A stretch of DNA of 64,000 nt. Origin: Massilia antarctica. GTDB taxonomy: Bacteria; Pseudomonadota; Gammaproteobacteria; Burkholderiales; Burkholderiaceae_D. The stretch lies in the NCBI RefSeq assembly GCF_015689335.1, contig NZ_CP065053.1:1-64000 (forward strand). Reading direction: 5' to 3'. Position 1 is the stretch's first letter; the number at the start of each line of letters is the position of its first letter. Position numbers and translations under genes: made by a program. The notes beneath the pieces are model-generated. The model searched no databases. It saw only the letters and a list, made by a program, of their open reading frames with translations, and had not been told where the DNA came from. Positions 1 through 12,800 of the stretch are shown one piece after another.

Positions 1-152
1 GGACGCTGTGCGCGGGAATGGATGCAAAAACGGAGACTGCTCTGGGGTAGAATTCATGTGGGCAAGGTGGCGTTTTGTTGACAGGGTAGGTTTCTAGATA
101 ACTCCCATTCTATCAATCACTTACGGCATTCTTGCCCTTTTTTATGCAAAAT

Positions 153-1040
153 TCAGGATAGAAAAGCGCGCTGCACGCTGTCGCTGCTGCCTTCGCCGAC
201 GATCTGGCCCAGGTTATTGATGTCGAAGGCCATGCTGCCGGCTTCCTTGCCGCCCAGGGTGCGAGGTCGCTCATCACACCGTTGACATACAGGAAGGCGT
301 GCGGGATTGCGTGCCCGGACGGAAACTCCTCCTTGCTGCCGGCGTCGCCCACGACGGCGCCGCGGTCGTTGATCGCGTAACCCGTGCTGTACAGCCCGCC
401 CAGGGTACCCAGGTCGGTCATCACCTCTCCGCTGTACAGGAAGGCGTGGTAGGGATGCTCGGGACCGCTGTCGCTGCTGACCGAGGACAGCCCGGTGACC
501 TGGCCGGTATTGTTGACATCCAGCGCGCGGCTCATGTCGCATTGGGCAAGGTGCCGATGTTGCGCATCACCCCGCCGGACATCAGGAATGCCCGCTCCAG
601 GTCCTGTTCGGCCGGGTTGGCGGTGCTGGCGCTGCCGACGATGTCGCCCCGATGATTCACGCCGTAACCGCTACTGTAGGTGCCGCCCAAGGTGCCGAGA
701 TCGCGCATGCTGCCGTTGCCGTAGCTGAACGCGCGCTCCTGGCCGGCGCGGTTGGTCGAGGTGCCCACCACCATGCCGCCGTCATTGAGCGCGTTGGGGA
801 TGGTGTCGCCGCCGAAGGAACCCAGGTCCAGCGGCATGGCGCCGGTGTTGAGGAAGCCGCGCATCGTACCGCTGCTGTCGGTATAGGCGCCGAGCACGTG
901 ACCCTCAGGTTGATGTCGCGCGCGCTGCTGCCGGCGACGCCGACCGTGGTGACGGTGTAGCGCGTCGCCGCCGGGGCTGCCAGCGGCAGCGCGAGGGCGG
1001 CAATCAGGACCAGTCTGTTGCAATGCCGGGGGACGGACAT
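153..1040 (-). pseudogene. HAF-repeat secreted protein, broken by three frameshifts
   Basis: The start at 1040 opens a signal peptide (MSVPRHCNRLVLIAALALPL...). The reading then passes through three frames: signal peptide to about 908, 'PEGHVLGAYTDSSG...' to about 536, 'MSRALDVNNTGQVTG...' to about 262, and a last frame ending 'VQRAFLS' at 153. The joined protein carries repeated units of the type DLGTLGGxYSxGYxxNxxGxxVG, typical of extracellular HAF-repeat proteins, whose function is unknown. Each break is mended by adding one base in or beside a short G/C run (near 262, 536 and 908), so the gene may be intact in the organism. It lies downstream of, and in the same direction as, ahpF, but a strong terminator separates them. 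Identification as HAF family is fairly sure; true pseudogene status is not. Confidence 0.7.
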
Positions 1041-1255
1041 GAAAGACTCCTTGACGGAAATCGGATGGGTTCGGCGAACATGAACCCGGCCCGGGCAGTG
1101 CGGCGTGGCGCGCGCATGGCCCGTTTCAAGAATAGGCCGGTGAGTGCGCGCGCGTCTGCGCCACATCAGGCGACGGCGGCACGCACACGCCGTCCCGATT
1201 GCGGAAAAGCCGGTGCGGCAGGCGGTTGCATTTCCTGAACCAAAGTTCACGGGCG

Positions 1256-1293
1256 AAAAAAAACCGCCCGGTTTCCAGCCGGGCGGTTTTTTT
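1256..1293 (-). terminator. Bidirectional rho-independent terminator after ahpF
   Basis: Nine-base arms ACCGCCCGG (1263-1271) and CCGGGCGGT (1279-1287) flank a 7-base loop, with an A run on the left and a T run on the right, so it can work on either strand. It lies 22 bases past the ahpF stop and separates ahpCF from the HAF gene. Confidence 0.85.
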
Positions 1294-1315
1294 GCGAAGC
1301 GACGGGTTGCTGAGA

Positions 1316-2926
1316 TCAGGCCGCCAGCGCTACTTCCTCTTCGTTGGCAACATTACTCACCACCGGTTGGCGAATCAGGTAGTCGAACGCACTGAGCGCG
1401 GCTTTCGACCCTTCGCCCGCGGCGACCACGATCTGCTTGTACGGCACCGTGGTCACGTCGCCGGCGGCAAAACACACCCGGCAGGCTGGTGTGGCATTTG
1501 GCATCGACAACGATCTCGCCGTACTTGCTCAGTTCCAAAGTCCCTTTCAGGAATTCGGTATTCGGCACCAGGCCGATCTGCACGAACACGCCTTCCAGCG
1601 CCACGTGGTGATCGGCTCCGGTGGCACGGTCCTTGTAAGCCATGCCGTTCACTTTCTGGCCGTCACCGGTAATCTCGGTGGTCTGGGCATTGACGTGGAT
1701 GGTGACGTTCGACAGGCTCTTGAGCTTGTTGACCAGGACCGCATCGGCTTTCAGCGAATCGGCGAACTCGACCAGGGTCACGTGCTGGACGATGCCGGCC
1801 AGGTCGATGGCCGCTTCCACGCCGGAGTTGCCGCCGCCAATCACGGCCACGCGCTTACCTTTGAACAAGGGGCCGTCGCAGTGCGGGCAGTAGGCCACGC
1901 CCTTGTTTCTTGTACTCGGCTTCGCCGGGCACGTTGACGTTGCGCCAGCGCGCGCCGGTCGAGACGATCACGCTGCGGGCCTTGAGCACGCCGCCGTTTT
2001 GCATGTGCACCTCGACCAGGCCGCCCGGGGTGGCGGCGGGAACGATGCGCTCGGCCCGCTGCAGGTTCATGATGTCGACTTCATAGTGCCGCACCTGCGC
2101 TTCGAGGGCGGCGGCGAATGTGGGGCCGTCCGTTTCCAGCACCGAGATGTAGTTCTCGATGGCCATGGTGTCGTTGACCTGGCCGCCGAAGCGCTCCGCC
2201 GCCACGCCGACACGGATGCCTTTGCGTGCCGCGTACACCGCTGCCGCCGCGCCGGCCGGGCCGCCGCCGACGATCAGCATGTCGAAGGCGGACTTGTGAT
2301 TGAGTTTCTTGGCTTCACGTTCAGCCGAATTCACGTCGAGCTTGGCGACGAGTTCTTCCACGGTCATATGACCGGAGGTAAACATGGTGTCGTTCTTGAA
2401 GACCATCGGGACCGCCATCACCTGGCGCGTTTCGACTTCCGATGGGAACAGGCCGCCATCGATGATCACGGTGCGGATCCTCGGATTGAAGACCGCCATC
2501 AGGGTCGCTGCCTGCACCACGTCCGGGCAATTGTGGCAGGACAGGGACATATACACGTCGAAATCGATTGCTTCGTCGAGCGCCTTGATGGCCTCGATCA
2601 CTTCGGGTTCCACTTTCGGCGGATGGGCCGCCGGTCCACAGCAGGGCGAGCACCAGGGAGGTGAATTCATGGCCGAGCGGAATGGCGGCGAAGCGCACGC
2701 CGTGGGTTTCGCCTTCGCGGGCGATCACGAACGAAGGCTTGCGGCTATCGGTGCCCGACTCGTCGACACTGACTTTATCGGACAGGCTGCTGATCTCGGC
2801 CAGCAGTTCACGCAGTTCGGCACTTTTTTCGCTGTGATCGAGCGTTGCGATGAGACGAATCGGCGCGCGCAGGTTCTGCAAATAGCCTTGCAACTGGGTT
2901 TTGAGGGTCGTGTCAAGCATGTTCAT
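1316..2926 (-). CDS. ahpF: Alkyl hydroperoxide reductase subunit F (frameshifted in this sequence)
   Basis: This is the NADH-dependent flavoprotein disulfide reductase that re-reduces AhpC. The start at 2926 ([19 protein letters not shown]) begins the N-terminal double-thioredoxin domain with its redox motif [13 protein letters not shown]. The FAD-binding [17 protein letters not shown], the active-site [14 protein letters not shown], the NAD-binding [15 protein letters not shown] and the terminal '[20 protein letters not shown]' follow in the usual order. The frame changes three times: extra base in GGG 2625-2627, extra base in TTT 1906-1908, extra base in AAAA 1469-1472. Removing one base at each restores a full-length protein like E. 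coli AhpF (for example [12 protein letters not shown] and [13 protein letters not shown]). All motifs are preserved, so sequencing error is more likely than decay. It is transcribed after ahpC. Confidence 0.9.
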
Positions 2927-2950
2927 ATCCGTAAGAAAGTGCCTTGAATT

Positions 2951-2981
2951 AAAACCGGGAACCGTCGGGCGGGTTCCCGGT
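2951..2981 (-). terminator. Intercistronic hairpin between ahpC and ahpF
   Basis: Ten-base perfect arms ACCGGGAACC (2954-2963) and GGTTCCCGGT (2972-2981) are followed, in the direction of transcription, by TTTTAA. The short T tract suggests partial termination or a processing/stability hairpin that would make ahpC more abundant than ahpF. Confidence 0.55.
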
Positions 2982-3028
2982 GCAGGAAAGGCAGCGCAAG
3001 GCGCCGCGCCCTTCCTGTTTGCTGCGAT

Positions 3029-3592
3029 TTAGATCTTGCCGACCAGGTCCAAGGATGGGGTCAGGGTCTTGGCGCCTTCGTTCCACTTGGCAGGGCATAC
3101 CTGGCCTGGGTTGGCGGCGACGAACTGGGCAGCCTTGAGCTTGCGCAGGGTTTCCTTGACGTCGCGGGCGATGGCGTTGTCATGGATTTCCAGGGTCTTG
3201 ATGACGCCTTCCGGATTGATGATGAAGGTGCCGCGCAGTGCCAGGCCTTCTTCTTCGATGTGCACGCCGAAAGCGCGGGTCAGGGTGTGGGTCGGATCGC
3301 CAACCAGCGGGAACTTGGCCTGGCCGACGGCAGGCGAGGTTTCATGCCAGACTTTGTGCGAGAAGTGGGTGTCGGTGGTGACGATGTAGACTTCCGCGTT
3401 GGCTTTCTGGAATTCGGCGTAGTTCTGGGCCGCATCTTCGACTTCGGTCGGGCAGTTGAAGGTGAATGCGGCAGGCATGAAAATGACGACCGACCACTTG
3501 CCCTTCATCGACTCGTTCGAGACTTCAACAAATTTACCGTTGTGGAAAGCTTGGGTTTTGAAAACCGGAATTTGCGTATTGATCAGCGACAT
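3029..3592 (-). CDS. ahpC: Alkyl hydroperoxide reductase subunit C (typical 2-Cys peroxiredoxin)
   Basis: AhpC reduces hydrogen peroxide, organic peroxides and peroxynitrite in the cytoplasm, using electrons from AhpF. The start at 3592 gives MSLINTQIPVFKTQAFHNGK and 187 residues, the normal AhpC length; an in-frame upstream extension to 3652 has no homology and was not used. The peroxidatic cysteine is Cys47 in AFTFNCPTEVED and the resolving cysteine is Cys166 in GQVCPAKW. Unlike ahpF next door, this gene has no frameshift. It is the first gene of ahpC-ahpF, about 100 bases apart. The 5' region is AT-rich and holds repeated AATGAG/CTCATT half-sites, which may be regulatory. Confidence 0.95.
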   Translation of the reverse strand: MSLINTQIPVFKTQAFHNGKFVEVSNESMKGKWSVVIFMPAAFTFNCPTEVEDAAQNYAEFQKANAEVYIVTTDTHFSHKVWHETSPAVGQAKFPLVGDPTHTLTRAFGVHIEEEGLALRGTFIINPEGVIKTLEIHDNAIARDVKETLRKLKAAQFVAANPGQVCPAKWNEGAKTLTPSLDLVGKI

Positions 3593-3636
3593 GGGTATCC
3601 TCGTAGGTGAATTTTGTGGGTTAAGAAAAACTATCG

Positions 3637-3707
3637 AATGAGAAGCTCTCATTGGTTATTATGATACGACAAGATGAGTCGAGCGCCTCATTGTTTGTAT
3701 TAATGAG
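3637..3707 (-). promoter_or_regulatory. Inverted-repeat cluster upstream of ahpC
   Basis: AATGAGA-AGC-TCTCATT (3637-3653) is a perfect 7-base inverted repeat. A second pair, CTCATT (3687-3692) and AATGAG (3702-3707), lies 45-115 bases before the ahpC start. The hexamer thus occurs four times in alternating orientation. Peroxide regulators such as OxyR often bind here, but the OxyR ATAG-N7-CTAT pattern is not clearly present, so the binding protein is unknown. Confidence 0.35.
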
Positions 3708-3811
3708 GGTCATTGGGAATTTTGTTTGGCAGGGGCCAGCGAGCGGGTCGAATTGACCGGTTTCCCCGCAGTTGAGGGCGCGGTTCGACGTCAGCGTTCG
3801 TTTCCGGATCG

Positions 3812-3842
3812 AAAAAAAGCCGCCCGGTGCGATCCGGGCGGC
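3812..3842 (-). terminator. Terminator after the giant RTX gene
   Basis: Nine-base arms GCCGCCCGG (3819-3827) and CCGGGCGGC (3834-3842) with a 6-base loop are followed on the minus strand by seven T. It begins about 48 bases past the stop codon of the giant RTX gene. The rest of the interval between that gene and ahpC shows no gene. Confidence 0.85.
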
Positions 3843-3889
3843 TTGTGGAGATGATGGAGCGGGTACGCGACCCGCTCCTGAGCAGTCAG

Positions 3890-6800
3890 TTACACAAGCT
3901 GTGGCGACAGGTCGCGCAATGCCGAACCCGCCTGCAATGGTTGCGCAGTGACACCGAACGCCGGACTCGACAACAAAGCGCCGGCCGGCAGCATCGACAT
4001 CGATGACAGATTGCCGGTCCTGGCGTACTGGTAGGCAAGGTCGCCGCCCAGTGCCGCCGTGTCGCTGCCGCTCAGGTAAAAACTGAGCAAGGAGGACGAC
4101 AGGGCCCAGCTCGTCAATGCCGGATTGGCAGTGCGGGCAGCATCAAACGCCCCGGCCAGACCGTCAAAGTTGAACTGCTCGACTTTCTTGTTGTTGAGCT
4201 TGCTGGCCGACGCGGCGTCATAGTCGCTGCCGCCTTCAATCACCACCTGCAGATTGGCGACGCTGCGATTGGCAGGCGCCGCGTACCAGTCCTTGAAGGT
4301 GATCTGTTCGGCCGCGCCCGTCACCAGCACCAGGTCGTTTGCGGTTTTCTTGAACAGCAAATCCGCGTACAGCACGCCCTTGCCCAGGGAAACGGTATTG
4401 TCCTTGCCGGTGCTGGCATTGACCACATCCTGCCCATCCCCGCGGTTGAAAGCGATGATATCGGCCCCGTCGCCAGTGAGGATCACATCGTTGCCGGCAC
4501 CGCCGATCAGCATCTCCCTGCCAACGCCGGCGGTGAGTGTGTCGTTGCCGGCGCCACCATCGAGCAGATTATTGCCGAGGGTATCGGTGAGCGTATCGAG
4601 CCCGGCACCGCCCTGAAGCAGGTCGTCGCCCGCGTCCCCGTTCAGCACATTGTTGGCACCATTGCCGACGAGCAGGTTGTTGAGCGCGTTACCGGTGCCG
4701 CTAATCCCGTTCACGCCCGTCAGGAACAGCGCTTCGATATTCGCGCTCAGGGTGCTGCTCACGCCGGACTTGACGGTATCGATGCCTTCGTTCGCCAGTT
4801 CGACCACGGTATCGCTGGCATTGTCGACGATATAGGTGTCATTCCCGGCGCCGCCGCTGAGTGCGTCTGCCCCGCTGCCACCATCGAGCACGTTGTTGTT
4901 AGCATTTCCCTTGATCACGTTGTTGCCGGCATTGCCCTTGCCATCGACCGCCAAGCTACCGGTCAGGGTCAGGTTGTCGAGGTAGGGGCCCAAGTCGTAA
5001 TTCAAGCCCGTCTGCACGGTATCGACGCCGACGTAATTGCCCTCGTTGACGATATCGCCAACGTTGTCCACGATGTAGAGATCGTTTCCGGAGCCACCGT
5101 TGAGGATATCGGCGCCGCTACCACCGTCGAGCGTGTTGTCGCCCGAGTTACCGGTCAGTACATTGTTCAATGCGTTGCCGGTGGCGTTGAGCGGCGCCGT
5201 GCCGGTCAGGGTCAGGGCCTCGATGTTGTTGCCCAGGACCGTGCTCACACTCGACTTGACCGTGTCATTGCCTTCGTTGGCGGCTTCCACCGCCACGTCG
5301 GCCGCCAGGTCGAACACGTACACATCGTCGCCCGCGCCGCCGGTCATGGTGTCGGTACCGAGGCCGCCATCCATGGTGTCGTTGCCGCCGCCGCCGTTCA
5401 GCTTATCGTTGCCGTCCAGGCCATTGAGGATATCGTTACCCGCACCACCGTTCAACTGGTCGGCGCCGGCGGTCCCGGTCAAGGTGAGGTTTTTCACGCT
5501 GACGACGAGATCGAAGACATCGCTGGCGCTCAGATTGCCGCTATCCCGCGCGCTCACTTTCACGCTGAAGGTTCCGGCAGCCGGCGGGGTGCCGCCAAAT
5601 GCCCGGGTAGTGGCATTGAACGACAGCCAGGCCGGCAAAGCCGTGCCGTCGGCCATGGTGGCGCTGTAACTGAGCACCGTTCCCGCATCCGGATCGGTGA
5701 ATGCGCCAGCCGGCACCACGTAACTGAATGCGGTGCCCAAGGCGTTGGACTGGTCCGCCAGCGCGGCGGCCAGCACCGGCGTGCGGTTGGCCGGGCTGAC
5801 CACCAGCGGCAGGTCGATGTAGCCTCGCCCGCCACGGTTGTCGGTCCCCCACAGCTTGACGGGAACCGAGCCCACATCGGCGACGGTCGGCGTGCCGCTG
5901 AAGGTACGCGAGGCCACATCGAACTTCAGCCAGGCCGGCAATGGCACGTCATTGGCCAACGACGCGCTGTAGACGAAGGTATCCAAAGGATCCGGGTCGA
6001 CCAGGGTATTGGCTGCCAGGGCGAAGCTCAGCGGTTTACCGACCTCCGCCTTGAACGGCGCCACGCTCACCGGGCCGCGTACCGGCACCTTGTTGGCGCT
6101 GGAGATATCGACCAGGCTCTGGATTTTTGCCTGGTCCCATACCACACCGCCGGCAAACTCGACCCGCTCGATCTTGTTGTTCACGATGGCGCCGTCCTTG
6201 GTCACGTCGGCGGCGAAGTACTTGGAGAAAGTCACTTGATCCGTGGTCCCGCGGAGCAGCAGGAGCAGGTTTTCGCCGCTGCGCTGCACCCAGATGTCGC
6301 CCTCCGCGATGTCTTTGCCGAAACGCAGGGTATCGACCGCGCTGGCCACATCGTCATTGAGGATGACGTCCTTGCCATCGCCACGTTCGACGACATACAC
6401 GTCATTGCCCGCCCCGCCGGACAAGGTATCGTCGCCGCCAGCGCCGAACAGCTGATCATTGCCTTCCAGGCCATTGAGCGTGTTATTCAGGGCATTGCCC
6501 TTGATGATGTTGTTGAGCGCATTGCCGAAGCGCGAGAGCGCGGCACCGGTCAAGGTCAGGTTCTCGACGCTGCCGGACAGCAGGTTTGGGGAGCTGATGC
6601 TTGTTTCAACCGTGTCGTTACCGCTGTCGTCTGAAATCCAGTCGTCGATGCTGTCGACGACATAGGTATCGTCGCCATCGCCGCCGTAGAAATCGTCGCG
6701 GCCGCCGGCACCGTCGAGGCGGTTATTCCCCGCATTACCCCGGATTTTATTGTTGGCAGCATTGCCGGTGGCATCGATGTTTTCGGTCCCCGTCAATTCC

Positions 6801-9800
6801 AGCGCTTCCACGTTGACGGGCAAGGTAAGACTCAGGCTTGACGTGATCGTATCGTTACCGCCGTCAGGCAGTTCGACGATGTTATCGAGCACGCTGTCGA
6901 CCACATAGCGGTCATCGCCGGCACCGCCGGCCATGGTATCGGCTCCCGCGCCGCCATCGATGGTCTGGGCCCCCGCCCCCGCGCTGAGTTGATTATTGAG
7001 GTTATTACCTGTCAGGATTCCTGCCACCTCGCCGTTAAACACAAGGTTGTCGACATTGGCCGGCAGTGTGTACTTCGGCAACGCGGTGCGCACCGTATCG
7101 ATGCCCTCGTTCACGTTTTCGACAACGGTATCGTCGTCGTGGTTGATCAGGTAGGTATCATCGCCGGCGCCGCCTTCCAGGGTGTCGCGCCCTAAGCCGC
7201 TTTCGAGTTCATCGTTGCCGCCGAGGCCCCTGACGATGTCGTTGCCGGCGCCGCCTTTCAAGGTATCGTTGCCGGCAGTGCCAGTAATAATGCTGTCCGG
7301 CGCGACCACAATATCGAAGACATCCGAGGCTGACTTGCCGCCAAGATCGGTTCCGGTGACTTTCACGCTCAAGGTCCCGGCGGCGGCGGACATGCCGCTG
7401 AACTCACGCGCAACCGGATCGAAGGTCAACCATGTGGGCAGCACGGCGCCCGTGCTCAAGGTGGCGCTGTATGCGACCACGTCGCCCTGATCCGCGTCGG
7501 CAAACACGTCACCGAGGCTGAACCGGATGGACGTTCCTTGCGACGTGAGCTGATCGGCTACGGGCGACGCTACCGTCGGCGCGACGCTTACCGCGCCGAC
7601 ATGGATGTTGATTGATATGCCGGCCTTTGCGCCGTAAAGATCCGTGGCATAAAAGTAGACCGAGGACACGCCCTGGTCGTTCGCGCCGGGCGTACCCCAC
7701 ATCTTCATGGTGAGCGGATCGAAGTGCAGCCATGCGGGCACGGCAGGATAGCCAGGCAAGGCCTCAATGCTGTAGGACAGGGCGTCACCCACATCGACTT
7801 CCAGATGCCAGTCCAGAGGCATCACCGTGTTGAAAGTACTGTTGACGTTACCGTAAAAATCGCCCCCCGTCTGCCTTATATACGGTTGCGTGTTGGAGTG
7901 TGGAACCGCCATCTGGTCGACGGCAGCCGTATTCCAGCTGCTGCCGTCGGCAAATTGCACCTGTTCGATCTTTCCGGTGCGTACTCCATTCACTTCCCGG
8001 AAATAATCTTCAACGAACAAGGTATCGCCAGAGCTGCTGATGATGAGCACCAGCCTGTCTTTCCAGCGCTCGACGAGCACATCGCTGGCCAGCACGTCGT
8101 CTGCGAAGCGGATGGTGTCGATCTTTCCGGGCGCCGTGTCGCCGGTGACGATCACATCCGGACCGTCACCGTGGCCGAACTTGAAGATATCGTTGCCGGC
8201 GCCGCCCACCATGCGGTCGCGCCCGGCGCCGCCGTCGAGCACATCGTCGCCAACGCCGCCATCGAGCGTGTCATTGCCTGCTCCGCCGGACAGGGTGTCA
8301 TTGCCCTGCAGGCCGAGCAAGCTATCCTGGCCCTTGCGGCCGCTGATGACATCGTTGCCCGCAGTGCCTTCCAGCTTGTCGTCCAGGTCGGTGCCCTTGA
8401 GTACCTGCTGCAAGACCATGGGCGTGGTCCACAAGGTGCCGTCGGCAAAGGCGATCTGCTCGACCGCCAGATTCAGGTCGGTCCTCGTGCTGAAATAGCT
8501 CCAGATGGTGACCGCGTCACCACTGTTGCCGAAATTGAGGCGCAAGGTGGCGCCATCGCGCACGGCCTCGACATCGGCCGGCATCAGACCGGCACCGAAT
8601 TCCAGCCGGTCCACATCCGGCACAGTGACGACCGGACTGACATCGGAGATCGTATCCTTGCCGTCGCCCTTGTTGAAGCGGTAGGTGTCCGCACCGGTAC
8701 CGCCGATAAGGTCATCGCTGCCGGTGCCGCCGGCCAGGGTATCGTTGCCCGCGCCAGCGTCGAGCCGGTCGTTGCCGGCCCCGCCGTCGAGCATGTCGTT
8801 GGTGTCGGACCCGTACAGCTTGTCGTTACCGGCGGAGCCCACCAGCAAGAATGGAAGAATCTGGGCCAAAGTCCAGCTTGTACCATCGGCGAACTTGATG
8901 AACTCGACCTGCGACAGCGCAAGCTCGTCGGCCTTGAAGTAGTTCAGCACGCGCAAGCTGTCGCCGCTGGCAGGCAGGCTCAGTATAAGGTCGTTGTCGG
9001 CGCGGGTCGGCTTGACGTCGCCCACCGCAACGCCAGGCAGGAACTCGATGGTGTCGATGCCAGCCTGCAATGGCAAGTCTTGGTTGTCGATGGTGTCGTT
9101 GCCGTAGCCCTTGCCGAAGACATAAGTATCGGCACCGCCGCCACCCTTGAGCAAATCGTTACCGGCGCCGCCATCGAGGCGGTCGTTGCCGAAGGAGCCG
9201 AGCAAGGTGTCATTGCCGCCCAGACCCTTGAGGCTATCGTGGCCCCAGCCGCCCTCTTTCACATCGGCCGCATCGGTGCCGGAGTAGACCTGATTCGGGT
9301 CGATGGTGATCGGAAGCACAGCAGATACGCTTGCGCCGTTGATGTCGCTTGCCTTGACCAGCACATCGTACTTTCCCACTGCCGGCGGGCGGCCGGAAAA
9401 CGTGCGGGTGGCGGCATCGAATGTGAGCCATGCCGGCAGCGCGCTGCCATCGGGCGACGTGGCGGCGTAGGACAGGGTATCGCCCCGGTCGCTGTCGGTG
9501 AAACTCCCCTGCGGCACCGTAAACTGCCACACATCGTTGGCGGCACCACCTGGCACCTGCGTCCAGGCGCCGAACGTTGGCGCCCGATTGTCGACATCGA
9601 GTTTCATCAAGGTCTGGGCGCTCAGGCCATGCACGTCGGTGGCGGTGATGGCAAGCACCAGGTGTTCGAGCGTGCTCGGTGTACCGCTCAGTACGCCCGT
9701 CTTGGGATTAAAGCTCAACCAGGATGGCAGGCTGCCGCCTTTTTCCAAGGTCACCTTGTAGGTCAGCGCATCACCGTCGGGATCCGTGAATACATTAGCG

Positions 9801-12800
9801 GGAACGTTGTAGGTCAACGGCGTGCCGCGCGACGCCTTCGCATCGACCGGGACAGCGTTCAATACGGGCTTACGATTGGCTGCGCCGATATTCATAGCAA
9901 TGCCGATACCGGCACCGGCGCCATAATTGTCCATCGCTACGACGATCAGCACTAACTTGCCGACGCTGGCGTCGTCGGGCACGCCGGACACCGTACGGGT
10001 CGCAGCGTCAAATTTGACCCAGGCAGGCGCCGGCAGGCCGCCCTCCAGCTGGATGCTGTAATGGAGCTTGTCGTCCGCATCCGGATCGGTCAGATTGGCC
10101 GCAGCGAGCGTGTAGCTGAACGGGTCGCCAGCGCGCGCGCTAAGAAATGGGACGCCAGGACCGGCAACCGGGGCTTGGTTATTCGCCTGGCGCAGCAGGA
10201 TGGCGTCGATCTTTGCCGGGTTCCAGACAACGCCGTTCGCGAATTCGATGCGATCGAGCTTGCGGTCGGATGTGACCGTGCCGTCGACCTTGTTCGCCGC
10301 GAAGTAGTCGAGGATATTGACCTGTTCGCTCGAACCGCTGATCCGCAGCGACAGGATATCGCCATCACGGTAAGCGACGATATCGCGCTCGGACACATTG
10401 GCGCCGAAGCGCAGGATGTCGACGGCCGGCGCACGCGCGGGATCGGCGCTGTCGGACAAGACATCGGTGTTCTCGATCGTATCCTTGCCATCGCCGCGGT
10501 CGAATACATAGACGTCGTTGCCGCCGCCGCCGACCAGGTAATCGTCGCCTGCCGCACCGGTGAGAACATTGGCTGCGCCATTGCCGAACAGCCCATTGCT
10601 GGCGCTGTTGCCGGTGGCATCGATCGCATTGATTCCCGTCAGCCTGATGGCGTCGAGGTGCGCGCCAAGGGTATAGCTGATGCTTGCTTCGACATCGTTG
10701 GTGCCCGGCTCGTCGGCGCGGGCGTCGCCGGGCGCCGGCAGCGTCGCTCCGCGCGCACCGGTGCCGGCGCCGGCCTTCTGGCGCCCCTCCTCGACAATGA
10801 TATCGCCATCGCTGTCGATGACGTAGATGTCGTTGCCGGCGCCGCCAACCATGTAGTCGGCGCCGCCGCCGCCGTTGAGCGTGTCATTGCCTGCGCCGCC
10901 AAACAACGTATCGTTACCAAGGCCCGCGGCGAGCATATCGTCGCCGGCGCCGCCATCGAGATAGTCGTCTCCCTGGAAGGCTGCGGGAACGAATTCATCG
11001 TCATCGCCGATCAGGCGATCATTGCCCGCGCCGCCGAGCAGGCGGTCGCCGCCGCCGCCGCCGACCAGCTGGTCGTCGCCGTCGCCGCCGTCGAGAAAGT
11101 CGTTGCCGCTAAATTCTTGGTTGAAACTCTTGATGTTCTCGTCACCCCACAGCTTGTCGTTGCCGGTGCCGCCATACAACTGGTCATCCTTGCCGCCACC
11201 GACCAGGATATCGTCGCCGGCTCCGCCATCGAGCACGTCGCGCCCCCAATACAAGGCATCGTCACCGGGCGAGAGGGTAGAGGCCGACATGTCGCCCCAC
11301 AGCGTATCCTTGCCCGCGCCACCATACAAGGTATCGTCCTTGCCTTCGCCGTACAGCCAATCATCGCCCTCTTCGCCGTCGAGATAGTCGTTGCCCTGGT
11401 ACTGGAAAGGAATGTAGTCCGGGTCGCTCGTCGGGCCGCCTCCGGTGTCGCCAAACAGAACGTCATTGCCGATACCGCCGTACAGCACGTCGCTCGATCC
11501 CTGGCCGACCAAGCGATCGTTGCCAGCGCCGCCGTCCAGGAAGTCGGCACCATGGTGCTCAGGTGCCTGGTAAATCAGCAGTTGCGGGTCTGCATGATAT
11601 CCATCCCCGAAGAGATGGTCGTCGTCGCCGCCGCCCTCAATATCGTCGTTGCCCGACAAGCCCCAGAGCACGTCACTTCCGGCTCCACCGAGGAGTTGGT
11701 CATCACCGTGACTTCCGATGATACGGTCGTCGCCCTCGCCACCGTCAACAAAATCATTGTCTGCATAGTAAGATGAATCCACACCATCCCATATATTGCT
11801 GCCTTTTCCACTATCGTAGACACCCCAGGCCGCGCCGGCGGCGATGGCTGTCTTGCCAGCGGGGGGGGTCCACATCTGGTCCGGAGACAGACGCCGCTGT
11901 CCATTGGAAGGCGAAGCGCTGCTGATATAGTCATTGCCTTTGCCGCCGAGGATGTGATCGTTGCCCTGACTGCCGGCGATCATGTCGTCTCCGTCACCGC
12001 CATCGATCATATCGTCGCCTTCGCCGCCATCGATCAGATCGTTGCCTCCCAGGCCAAAAATCTTGTTTTTGACGCCTCCCCCCATTAGAACGTCGGAAAA
12101 ATTTGCCTCGGCGACGCCACCGACCAGGGTGCCATCGGCCAGGAATGTCACTGCGGACCAGTTATACAAGTCGGCACTGGTCTTTCCCGCAGGAGCGTGC
12201 TGATCTCCGATAATGGTAAAGGTGGACTTTCCGGTGTCTTTCAGACTGAGCGCAATGGTATTGGTGCTCGCGACGCCGCCCGGGCCGTTGTGGCTGGCCT
12301 TCAGCGTTCCCGGCACATCGCCTTCAAAATCACCGCGCTGGACCAGCGCGAAAACGACTTCGGTCTGACCTTCGCTGAGCGCGATGACGGCGCCTTCGGC
12401 GGCGACCAGGGCACCGTCAACCATCACCATCAGTTTTCCGCTGACGCCGGACAGCGACAGCGTGACCGTCTCGTGCGCGCCGGCTGCCGCGCTCAAGGAC
12501 ATGGTGAAGGTGGCGGCGCCGCCTTCGCTGATGGTCGCCAGCTGCGCCGCCAGGCTCGATTCGACAAAGCCGGGTTCGTTATACACGTTTTTCCCCGGCC
12601 CGATTTTCAGGGCGACTTTCGACTGGCTCTCGAGCTTGATACCAAGATATCCCTCGCTGCTCAATGCCTTCGCCAGGTCGAAATTGTCGATCGTGACCGC
12701 GTTGCTGCTGTCGAGTCCCTTGGTCATGATCATGCGCTTGCCCGTGACACTGGACGAGGCGTCGTACACCGCCATGCCAACGTACTCGCCGGAGGCCAAT

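Noticed and set aside
3610..3720. Canonical OxyR site at the ahpC promoter
   Set aside because: CTAT and ATGATA elements are present, but the ATAG-N7-CTAT-N7 spacing does not fit.
7724..9955. Long open frame on the plus strand opposite the RTX gene
   Set aside because: It is the shadow of RTX codons: the protein is repetitive with no domain, while the minus frame has clear RTX and putative Ig-like domains.
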